Below are positions 57,309-64,000 of a stretch of DNA of 64,000 nucleotides, piece by piece; position 1 is the stretch's first letter; every line of letters begins with the position of its first letter. Origin of the DNA: Methylibium sp. NZG (GTDB lineage Bacteria; Pseudomonadota; Gammaproteobacteria; Burkholderiales; Burkholderiaceae_C); NCBI GenBank assembly GCA_001263235.1, contig LGRD01000018.1, forward strand, positions 124,001 to 188,000, written 5' to 3'. Position numbers and translations under genes: made by a program. Under the pieces are notes generated by a model, which worked only from the letters and a program-made list of their open reading frames with translations, had not been told where the DNA came from and ran no database searches.

Positions 57309-58211
57309 TCAGCGCAGCAGCGCGATTTGCTCGTCGGCCTGGGCCGAAGCAGCCGGTTTGGCGGCCGGTGCATTGCCCGACGGCACGGTGGGCGGGATGA
57401 CGACCGTTGCGGCCACTGCCGTCGGCGACACCGCCTTGCCGCGCACGATTTCGCGCAGGTGGTGCTGCTCACCCAGCACCTTGCTGGCATAGCCGCCGTC
57501 GTCGGGCAGGTTGGCCGCGCCGACGTAATACTTCAGGCCACCCTCCAGGCTGCCCGCTCGCGCGATGCATTCCTTGAGCACCTGCACGCCCACGCGCAGG
57601 TTCGTCACCGGGTCGAAGGCGGCATGGTTGCCGCCGAAGCGCTCGTACTTGTCGTCGTGCACCTTGGTCATCACCTGCATCAGGCCTTGCGCGCCCACCG
57701 GGCTCTGAGCGAACGGGTTGAAGCTCGACTCGATCGCCATGATGGCCAGGATCAGCGTCGGGTCCAGCCCGGCCTGCTTGCCGACCACCCACGCCTCTTG
57801 CACCAGCCGGCTCACCGGTTCGGGCGCCACGCGGTAGCGGCGCGAGATCCACTGCGCCACGGCGGCCTGCTGGCTGGTCAGGTCTTTCGGGTCGGCGGCA
57901 GTGGCGCGCGCGATGGCGCCAGGTTCGGCACTTTCGACCAGCGCTTCCTCGAACGGCTCGATGCGCGACTCCTGGCGCGACTGCAGCCACGTGAGCACCT
58001 GCGTCTCGGCCGAGAGCAACGCGGTGCTGTGGCTCGCGGTGAAAGCCAGCGCGGCCACCACCACCAGCCCCAGCAGGGCAAGCGTGTTGTGGCTCACTTC
58101 CAGCAGACCATGCCCGACGTCGCGCAGGAACACGCCGATGGAGTCGGTGGTTGCGCGGCGGGCGCGGCTGGCGGCGTGGACCAGTGTCGACCACGTGCGA
58201 GGCGATTTCAT
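57309..58211 (-). CDS. Membrane-anchored lytic transglycosylase (SLT domain)
   Basis: A 300-residue protein with one N-terminal membrane helix (LLGLVVVAALAFTASHSTALL, about 46-66). The SLT domain spans about 140-250 with the catalytic Glu in ILAIMAIESSFNPFAQSPVGAQGLMQVM and a late GGLKYYVGAAN. The C-terminal 50 residues are Ala/Pro/Val-rich. It cleaves peptidoglycan with formation of anhydromuramyl ends. It diverges from ubiD across 286 bases with no other gene. Confidence 0.9.
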   Translation of the reverse strand: MKSPRTWSTLVHAASRARRATTDSIGVFLRDVGHGLLEVSHNTLALLGLVVVAALAFTASHSTALLSAETQVLTWLQSRQESRIEPFEEALVESAEPGAIARATAADPKDLTSQQAAVAQWISRRYRVAPEPVSRLVQEAWVVGKQAGLDPTLILAIMAIESSFNPFAQSPVGAQGLMQVMTKVHDDKYERFGGNHAAFDPVTNLRVGVQVLKECIARAGSLEGGLKYYVGAANLPDDGGYASKVLGEQHHLREIVRGKAVSPTAVAATVVIPPTVPSGNAPAAKPAASAQADEQIALLR

Positions 58212-58497
58212 CTCAGTCCTCCGGTGCGACCTTCACCGTGCAACAGCCAAGATCGCGCCACGGGGCGCAGGTCGTGGCTGACCAGGTGACGGCGATAATT
58301 GAGGTTTGCGGCTCCCGGGCCGGAATTCTCCGGCGCCTGGCTCGGCGACAAGGCTTGGCCCTTCGCAAGTCGCGGCGACCGCGGGCTCCGTTGCCGGAGC
58401 TGCGGGTTTTCCCTGATTTGTATCAGGCTTGGCGGCATTCTATGGAGCCTGGTCTCGGGCGGTCAAGGCGGTCTTTGGCAGCATCCCTACCGATTGT

Positions 58498-60057
58498 ATG
58501 AAATACAAAGACCTGCGTGACTTCCTCAGCGGCCTGGAAAAGGCGAACCAACTGAAGCGGATTGCCTCGCCGGTGTCGCCCCGCCTCGAAATGACGGCGC
58601 TGAGCGATGCGGTCCTTCACGCTGGTGGCCCTGCCTTACTCTTCGAAAAATCTGGCACTGGTGGAGTGCGAGCGCTGACAAACTTGTTCGGTACACCCCA
58701 GCGCGTCGCGATGGGCATGGGCGCCGACGAGGTCAGTGAACTGCGCGACATCGGCCGCCTGCTGGCCAGCCTGAAAGAGCCCGAGCCGCCGAAGGGCCTG
58801 AAGGACGCTGGCAAATTGTTTCAGATGGGCAAGGCCTTGTGGGACATGAAGCCGGCCCGGTTGCGCCAGGCGCCATGCCAGGACGTGGTCTTCGTCGGGG
58901 CCGACGTGGACCTGGGCACGCTGCCCGTGCAGACCTGCTGGCCCGACGACGCCGGGCCGCTGATCACCTGGGGCCTGGTCATCACCCGCGGGCCGCAGGG
59001 CGGCGCGAACGCGCGCCAACGGCAGAACCTGGGCATCTACCGGCAGCAGGTGATCGGCCGCCGGCAGGTGATCATGCGCTGGCTCGCGCACCGCGGCGGC
59101 GCGCTCGACTTTCGCGACTTCCGCCGTGCCCGCCCCGGCCAGCCGTTCCCGATCGCAGTCGCCCTGGGCGCCGACCCGGCGACCATCCTCGGCGCCGTCA
59201 CCCCCGTGCCCGACACGCTGTCGGAGTACCAGTTCGCCGGCCTGCTGCGCGGCAGCCGCACCGAGGTGGTCGATTCGACCGTGGGCGATGCCGGCGTGAT
59301 GTTGCAGGTGCCGGCCAGCGCCGAGATCGTGCTCGAAGGGCACATCCCGGTGGCCGCACCCGGCTTCACCGGCGTCAGCGAGCACGGCGTGGCCACCAAG
59401 GAGATCGGCGGCTACCTGCACGCGCTGGAAGGCCCGTTCGGCGACCACACCGGCTACTACAACGAGCAGGACTGGTTCCCGGTGTTCCAGATCGACCGCC
59501 TGACGCACCGCACCGACCCGATCTACCACAGCACCTACACCGGCAAGCCGCCCGACGAGCCGGCCGTGCTGGGCGTGGCGCTGAACGAGGTGTTCGTGCC
59601 GATCCTGCAAAAGCAGTTTCCCGAGATCACCGACTTCTACCTGCCGCCGGAAGGCTGCAGCTACCGGCTCGCCATCGTCAGCATCAAGAAGAGCTACCCC
59701 GGCCACGCCAAGCGGCTGATGTTCGGCATCTGGAGCTTTCTGCGACAGTTCATGTACACCAAGTTCATCGTCGTGACCGACGACGACGTGAACATCCGCC
59801 ACTGGCCCGACGTGGTGTGGGCCATCACCACCCGCATGGACCCGGTGCGCGACACGACGCTGGTGGAACACACGCCGATCGACTACCTCGATTTCGCCTC
59901 GCCCGTCAGCGGCCTGGGCGGCAAGATGGGGTTGGACGCGACGAACAAGTGGCCCGGCGAAACCCCGCGCGAATGGGGGCGCGTGATCACGATGGACCCG
60001 GCGGTCGAACAACGCGTGGCGGCGCTGCTCGGCGACGTGCTCGGCAAGGCGTCTTGA
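58498..60057 (+). CDS. ubiD: 4-hydroxy-3-polyprenylbenzoate decarboxylase UbiD
   Basis: A 519-residue enzyme from the ATG at 58498 ([22 protein letters not shown]). UbiD features: [79 protein letters not shown] and [16 protein letters not shown]. It removes the carboxyl group in ubiquinone synthesis using prenylated FMN made by UbiX. Length is normal for the family (about 490-520). It stands alone, between the transglycosylase and a small structured RNA unit. Confidence 0.96.
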   Translation: MKYKDLRDFLSGLEKANQLKRIASPVSPRLEMTALSDAVLHAGGPALLFEKSGTGGVRALTNLFGTPQRVAMGMGADEVSELRDIGRLLASLKEPEPPKGLKDAGKLFQMGKALWDMKPARLRQAPCQDVVFVGADVDLGTLPVQTCWPDDAGPLITWGLVITRGPQGGANARQRQNLGIYRQQVIGRRQVIMRWLAHRGGALDFRDFRRARPGQPFPIAVALGADPATILGAVTPVPDTLSEYQFAGLLRGSRTEVVDSTVGDAGVMLQVPASAEIVLEGHIPVAAPGFTGVSEHGVATKEIGGYLHALEGPFGDHTGYYNEQDWFPVFQIDRLTHRTDPIYHSTYTGKPPDEPAVLGVALNEVFVPILQKQFPEITDFYLPPEGCSYRLAIVSIKKSYPGHAKRLMFGIWSFLRQFMYTKFIVVTDDDVNIRHWPDVVWAITTRMDPVRDTTLVEHTPIDYLDFASPVSGLGGKMGLDATNKWPGETPREWGRVITMDPAVEQRVAALLGDVLGKAS

Positions 60058-60128
60058 GGCTCGCGCGGGTGAGACGGCTCGGCTCGGGGCAGGCCTCTTT
60101 CGGTCACCACTTGCGGTCTCGATTTCAC

Positions 60129-60157
60129 TTGAACTTTGCCCGCCCGAGTTCTATTGT
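60129..60157 (+). promoter_or_regulatory. Sigma-70-type promoter TTGAAC-N17-TATTGT
   Basis: A -35 box TTGAAC (60129-60134) and a -10 box TATTGT (60152-60157) stand exactly 17 bases apart in a stretch markedly less GC-rich than its surroundings. Transcription would start near 60164, 70-110 bases after the ubiD stop, directly at a series of hairpins. Confidence 0.65.
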
Positions 60158-60161
60158 TGAA

Positions 60162-60295
60162 GTGCCTGATTGCAGGCACACACCGGGGCGCAGTCACTGC
60201 GCACCAGGGGCGCTGGACTCACTTGCTCCAGAGCCTCGAATCGGTGGCGTCAGCCACCCACCCCTCCCGGCTTTGCGGTCGGGAGGGGTTTGTAC
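60162..60295 (+). ncRNA. Structured RNA (small RNA or riboswitch-like leader) before sulP
   Basis: Directly behind the promoter, hairpins follow: GTGCCTG-ATTG-CAGGCAC (60162-60179), GCGCAG-TCA-CTGCGC (60188-60202), GGTGGC-GTCA-GCCACC (60243-60258), and a terminator stem (60261-60288). No reading frame with a ribosome site lies inside. The layout promoter-structure-terminator and then 75 bases to the SulP gene fits either an independent small RNA of about 130 bases or a transcription-attenuating leader of sulP. It does not match a riboswitch class I can name. Confidence 0.55.
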
Positions 60296-60297
60296 TT
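60261..60297 (+). terminator. Intrinsic terminator upstream of sulP
   Basis: CCCCTCCCG (60261-60269) pairs with CGGGAGGGG (60280-60288) across a ten-base loop, followed by TTTGTACTTT. A nine-base GC stem plus a T-rich tail is a good Rho-independent terminator. Confidence 0.75.
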
Positions 60298-60369
60298 TCT
60301 GGGCCTGCTGGCGTTTGCTTCACGGTGCGGTGGCGCGGGCGTTGGTGCATGCCGCCGTACAGTCGGGCC

Positions 60370-62193
60370 ATGGCTGACATCGCCGAGCGGCTCTTCGGTT
60401 CTTGGGTGCGACAGGTCGGCGCCGCCACACTGCGGGCCGATCTGCTGGCCGGGGTGCTGGGGGCCTTGCTGGTGCTGCCGCAGGGCATCGCCTTTGCTTC
60501 GCTGGCGGGTCTGCCGCCCGAGTACGGCCTGTACACCGCGATCGTGCCGTGCATCGTGGCAGCGCTGTTCGGCTCCAGTTGGCATGTCGTCACCGGGCCG
60601 ACCAACGCGCTCTCGCTCGCGCTGCTCGCCACGCTGTCAGCGGTGGCGGTGGCCGGCTCGCCGCAGTACATCCAGCTGGCGTTGGCAGTGACGGTGCTGG
60701 TGGGGGTGATGCAGTGGCTGATCGGCATGTTCCGGCTCGGGGCGATCGCCAACTTCATCTCGCCGTCCACGCTGCGCGGTTTCACCAGCGGCGCTGCGGC
60801 GCTGATCGCGCTGCACGCGCTGCCCGACCTGCTCGGCCTGCCGGCGCCCGCCAGCCCCGGCAGCGCCGCGCTGCTGGCGCATCTGCAGGGCGTGTGGCGC
60901 GAGGTCGTGCCCGCTGCAGCGCTGGTGGGCTTCTTTACGGTGGCGGCCGTGTTGGTGCTGCGGCGCTTGCACAAGAGCCTGCCGCACATGTTGATCGCGC
61001 TGGTGGCGGCGTCGCTGCTGGCCTACGCGCTGCAGCGCAGTGGCATGACCGCCACCTGGGGTCGGCTGGCGCTCACCGGCAACCTGGGCGATCTTTGGCC
61101 GCGCCTGTCGGTTCCCAGCGTCGAGTGGCAGGCCGTGCCCGAGTTGCTGGGCATCGCGTTCGCGCTGACGATCGTTGCGCTCGGCCAGTCGATCTCCATC
61201 GCCAAGGCGCTGGCCGAGCGCACCGGCCAGCCGATCGACGCCAACCGCGAGTTCACCGGCCAGGGCGTGGCCAACATCGTCGGCGGCTTCACTTCGTGCT
61301 ACGTGGCCTGCGGCTCGCTCAACCGCTCGCTGCCCAACCTGCAAGCCGGCGCGCGCACGCCGCTGGCGGCGGTGTTCGCGTCGCTGTGGTTGCTGGTGCT
61401 GCTGGCGTTGTGCGCGCCGTTGCTGGCGCTGATCCCGCTGGCGGGTGTGGCCGGCTTGCTGATGGTGGTGGCGTGGCAGCTGTTCGACGTGGCAGCCTGG
61501 CGGCGCCTGTGGCGGCAGAACCGACAGGAGTTTGCGATCGCCACCGCAACGCTGGTGGCCACGCTGACCGTGCGGCTGGAGCTGGCGATCCTGCTCGGTA
61601 CGCTGCTGTCGTTGACAGCGTTCGTGTACCGCACCGCCCGGCCGTCGATGCGCGCAATGGGTTTCAACGCCATCGGAGCCGAGCGGCCATTCGTCGTTGT
61701 GGCCGATGCGCCGCACCCGCTGCCCGAGTGCCCGCAGCTGAAGATGATCCGCATGGAGGGCGAGGTGTATTTCGGCGCCGTGGCGCACGTGGGCGAGCAA
61801 CTGCGCGCCTTGCGGGCGAGTGCGACGGCGCCGAAGCATTTGCTGATCATGGCCAAGAGCATGAACTTCATCGACCTGGCCGGCGCCGACCTGTGGCGCA
61901 CCGAGCTGGCGGCACGCCGCCAGGCCGGCGGCGACCTGTACTTTCACCGGCCGCGCCCGTCGGTGCTCGACTTCTGGGAGCGCACCGGCTTCATCGACGA
62001 GATCGGCCGCGACCACATCTTCCCGACCAAGCGCGTGGCCATCGCCACCATCTTCGACCGGCTCGACCGCGGCGTCTGCGCCACCTGCACGGTGCGCGTG
62101 TTCGAGGAGTGCGCGCGCTTGTTGCCGGCTGACCAGCGGCCACGCGCCGAAGTCGCGGTCGCGGTCGCGTCCGCAGAAAGAGGTGATTCATGA
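60370..62193 (+). CDS. SulP-family anion permease with STAS domain
   Basis: From the ATG at 60370 the protein has 607 residues (ATG at 60349 possible). Ten or more membrane helices with the SulP motifs ADLLAGVLGALLVLPQGIAFASLAGLPPEYGLYTAIVP, GPTNALSLAL, and REFTGQGVANIVGGFTSCYVACGSLNRSLPNLQAGARTPLAAV. The C-terminal STAS domain (IRMEGEVYFGAVAHVGEQLRAL, MAKSMNFIDLAGADLW) follows. The last 40 residues carry a CATC motif (CATCTVRVFEEC). SulP proteins move sulfate, bicarbonate or other anions; which one is open. Confidence 0.9.
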   Translation: MADIAERLFGSWVRQVGAATLRADLLAGVLGALLVLPQGIAFASLAGLPPEYGLYTAIVPCIVAALFGSSWHVVTGPTNALSLALLATLSAVAVAGSPQYIQLALAVTVLVGVMQWLIGMFRLGAIANFISPSTLRGFTSGAAALIALHALPDLLGLPAPASPGSAALLAHLQGVWREVVPAAALVGFFTVAAVLVLRRLHKSLPHMLIALVAASLLAYALQRSGMTATWGRLALTGNLGDLWPRLSVPSVEWQAVPELLGIAFALTIVALGQSISIAKALAERTGQPIDANREFTGQGVANIVGGFTSCYVACGSLNRSLPNLQAGARTPLAAVFASLWLLVLLALCAPLLALIPLAGVAGLLMVVAWQLFDVAAWRRLWRQNRQEFAIATATLVATLTVRLELAILLGTLLSLTAFVYRTARPSMRAMGFNAIGAERPFVVVADAPHPLPECPQLKMIRMEGEVYFGAVAHVGEQLRALRASATAPKHLLIMAKSMNFIDLAGADLWRTELAARRQAGGDLYFHRPRPSVLDFWERTGFIDEIGRDHIFPTKRVAIATIFDRLDRGVCATCTVRVFEECARLLPADQRPRAEVAVAVASAERGDS

Positions 62194-62747
62194 AAGCCCA
62201 AGAACGCGACAAGCTGCTGCAAGCCTTGAAGACCCGCTTCGAGGGCAACATGCGCCGACACGTCGGCATCGCGTGGCCGGCCGTGCTGGCCCGGCTCGAA
62301 GGCCAGCCGGACGCGCTGCGCTCGCTGCAGGCGATGGAGGCCACCGGCGGCGAGCCCGACGTGATCGAACAGGACCGGGCCGGTGCCGTCACGTTTTGCG
62401 ACTGTTCGGCGGAAAGTCCCGCCGGGCGACGCAGCGCGTGCTTCGACCGGGCCGCGCTCGAATCGCGCAAGGAGGCCAAGCCACAGCACAGCGCCGTCGA
62501 ATGGGCGGCGGCCATGGGCATCGGGTTGTTGACCGAAGAACGCTACCGCGCGCTGCAACAACTCGGCGAGTTCGACCTGAAGACTTCGAGCTGGATCGCC
62601 ACGCCGGCCGATGTGAGGGCGTTGGGCGGAGCGCTGTTCTGCGATCGCCGCTACGGTCGCGTGTTCACGTATCACAACGGCGCGCAGTCGTACTACGCGG
62701 CGCGTGGCTTTCGCGGGTGGCTGCGAGTCTGCACGCTGCGGGTCTGA
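62190..62747 (+). CDS. DUF4256 protein
   Basis: A 185-residue protein whose ATG overlaps the sulP stop (ATGA). DUF4256 features: LLQALKTRFEGNMRRHVGIAWPAVLARLE, LRSLQAMEATGGEPDVI, FCDCSAESPAGRRSACFDRAALESRKEAKP, SWIATPADVRALGGALFCDRRYGRVFTYHNGAQSYYAARGFRGWLRV. The function is unknown; conserved Cys, His and Trp residues suggest an enzyme or ligand binder. Coupled to the SulP permease. Confidence 0.85.
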   Translation: MKAQERDKLLQALKTRFEGNMRRHVGIAWPAVLARLEGQPDALRSLQAMEATGGEPDVIEQDRAGAVTFCDCSAESPAGRRSACFDRAALESRKEAKPQHSAVEWAAAMGIGLLTEERYRALQQLGEFDLKTSSWIATPADVRALGGALFCDRRYGRVFTYHNGAQSYYAARGFRGWLRVCTLRV

Positions 62748-62776
62748 ACGGCCTTTCCGACGATTCGACCGCCACC

Positions 62777-63763
62777 ATGCCGCGCGTCATCTTCACCGGC
62801 GGCCCAGGAGCGGGCAAGACGACGTTGCTCGCCGAGATGGCGTCGCTGGGTTACGCAACGGTCGCCGAATCGGCCCGCGCCGTCATCGCCGAACGCTTGG
62901 CCGCCGGGCTCGCACCACGGCCCGCGCCAGCCGAGTTTGCGCGTGAGATCCTGCGGCGCGACATCGAGAAGCACCACGCTGCGGCCGGCTCGTCGGGATG
63001 GACGTTTTTCGACCGGGGCGTGGTCGAGTCCATCAGCGGGCTGCAGGCGCACGAGCCTTTGGCCCGGCCCGAACTGACAGCGCGGTTGGCGGCCTATCGC
63101 TGTCATCAACCCGTCTTCATCTTGCCGCCCTGGGCTGCAATCTACACGACCGACGCGGAGCGGGATCAGACTTTCGACGACGCTCGCGAGGTCCACGCCA
63201 GGATCGCGCGTTGGTACGCCGACTGCGGCTACATGCTGCACGAAGTGCCACGCCTTTCACCCGGGCATCGCGCGACGCACGTCCTTCGCCGACTGGGCCT
63301 CATGCGCACGCGCCCGGCCACGCCGGCCGACGCCGGGCCGATCGCGCAGATCATTGCCAGCTTTCAGCCGACGCTCACGCTCGATCCAGACGGCGCAGGA
63401 GCGCAGGAGTTTTTCGCGTCCGTGTCGGAAGACGCCGAGCGCGCGTACCTGGCCTCGCCGCGCTATGCCTTCTTTGTCACCGAGCACCAGGGTGAGGTCG
63501 TCGGCTTCATCGGCATGCGCGACGGCACGCATGTGTTCCACCTGTTCGTCACCGCGCGGCACCAGCGGCGGGGCCTGGCCGGTGAGCTGTGGCGCCACGC
63601 GCGCGCGCACTCCTTGCGCGCCGGCGCGCTGGAAGGTTTCACCGTGAACTCAAGCCTCAATGCCGTGCCGGTGTACGAGCGGCTGGGGTTTGTGCCGGCA
63701 GGCACTGTCGTCCATGCGCATGGCATCGCCTTTCTGCCGATGCGGTCGGGGTCGGCACGCTGA
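62777..63763 (+). CDS. AAA-family NTPase/kinase fused to a GNAT acetyltransferase
   Basis: A 328-residue protein from the ATG at 62777. Residues 1-175 form an AAA_28-type NTPase: Walker A FTGGPGAGKTTLL, then FAREILRRDIEKH, FFDRGVVESISGLQ and ERDQTFDDAREVHARIARWYADCGY. From about residue 176 (LMRTRPATPADAGPIAQIIASFQPT) a GNAT domain follows with VGFIGMRDGTHVFHLFVTARHQRRGLAGELW, the acetyl-CoA loop, and NSSLNAVPVYERLGF. The two domains are usually separate genes. Substrate is unknown; nucleotide or small-metabolite modification is plausible. Confidence 0.85.
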   Translation: MPRVIFTGGPGAGKTTLLAEMASLGYATVAESARAVIAERLAAGLAPRPAPAEFAREILRRDIEKHHAAAGSSGWTFFDRGVVESISGLQAHEPLARPELTARLAAYRCHQPVFILPPWAAIYTTDAERDQTFDDAREVHARIARWYADCGYMLHEVPRLSPGHRATHVLRRLGLMRTRPATPADAGPIAQIIASFQPTLTLDPDGAGAQEFFASVSEDAERAYLASPRYAFFVTEHQGEVVGFIGMRDGTHVFHLFVTARHQRRGLAGELWRHARAHSLRAGALEGFTVNSSLNAVPVYERLGFVPAGTVVHAHGIAFLPMRSGSAR

Positions 63764-63801
63764 CTCTGCACAATCCGGTCACGCCATCAGAGGGGAGAAA
63801 C

Positions 63802-64000
63802 ATGCTCAAGCCGATCGCCAACCTCGACGAGGTCGAGTTCACCGACATCGAGGACAACGGCTACTACACCTCCCGGCGCGCGCAGTTCAGCGACGGCATC
63901 GGCGCCCGGCAACTCGGCTACAACCTGACCGTGTTGCCGTCGGGCAAGGCGCAATGCCCGTTCCACTGCCACCACGGGGAGGAAGAGATGTTCCTCATCC
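63802..64000 (+). CDS. Cupin-domain protein (partial, runs off the window)
   Basis: The ATG at 63802 has AGGGGAG upstream. The 66 visible residues contain a cupin start with PFHCHHGEEEMFLI, matching the first metal-binding cupin motif (H-x-H...E). The gene continues beyond the window. Small cupins of this type are often of unknown function. Confidence 0.8.
   Translation, partial: MLKPIANLDEVEFTDIEDNGYYTSRRAQFSDGIGARQLGYNLTVLPSGKAQCPFHCHHGEEEMFLI

Overview
The window is about 64 kb of very GC-rich DNA (estimated by eye, not computed) with dense, often overlapping genes. It looks like the chromosome of a betaproteobacterium of the order Burkholderiales. Evidence for that is the conserved block glyA-nrdR-type IV minor pilins-ribD-ribE-ribBX-ribH-nusB, the ybgC-tolQRA order, TTT/TRAP transport proteins, and small palindromic repeats of a kind common in Comamonadaceae-like genomes. 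A tetraheme reaction-centre cytochrome (PufC) encoded directly behind a HiPIP suggests a phototrophic or recently phototrophic relative of Rubrivivax. No other photosynthesis gene lies in the window.

Layout. 1-6.2 kb: the end of an unknown gene, a CbbR-like LysR regulator on the minus strand, then a tight plus-strand operon: metallophosphoesterase, monoheme cytochrome c, Lcl/DUF1566 protein, SoxY, SoxZ, HiPIP, PufC. It reads as a periplasmic electron-supply module linking sulfur carriage to a photosynthetic reaction centre. 6.5-10.9 kb: an ABC exporter and two tandem paralogues of an uncharacterised secreted family. 10.9-17.3 kb (minus): a TTT binding protein, a possible truncated hypothetical gene, an AcoR-type activator that lacks the GAFTGA loop, and a long GspE/PilB-like ATPase. 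17.4-26 kb: a DctPQM TRAP transporter diverging from a MarR regulator, an Asp/Glu racemase-like protein and a fused hydantoinase A/B carrying two in-frame palindromic repeat insertions. 26.2-32.3 kb: a bufferin (BufABC) copper-linked RiPP operon, a CDP-alcohol phosphatidyltransferase, a VTT-flavoprotein disulfide reductase fusion and a DUF3047 protein.

32.4-38.6 kb (minus): an Rhs polymorphic toxin locus with a full Rhs protein, an adjacent immunity candidate, an orphan second toxin tip duplicated from the parent, and a second membrane-anchored immunity candidate. 38.9-46.4 kb: a SelD-type flavoprotein, tolA-tolR-tolQ-ybgC, a TPR-like lipoprotein with a Ser/Thr kinase, and an aminotransferase. 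46.4-50.6 kb: riboflavin synthesis and nusB. 50.7-55.1 kb: minor pilins PilV, PilX, PilW, PilE-like and FimT. 55.2-57.2 kb: nrdR and glyA, the latter behind a ZTP (pfl) riboswitch. 57.3-64 kb: a lytic transglycosylase, ubiD, a promoter-hairpins-terminator unit that is either a small RNA or a riboswitch-like leader, a SulP permease, a DUF4256 protein, an AAA-GNAT fusion and the start of a cupin.

Candidates I would look at first are the Sox-HiPIP-PufC operon, the structured RNA before sulP, the orphan Rhs module, and the GAFTGA-less activator. No tRNA, rRNA, CRISPR array, transposase or integrase was seen.
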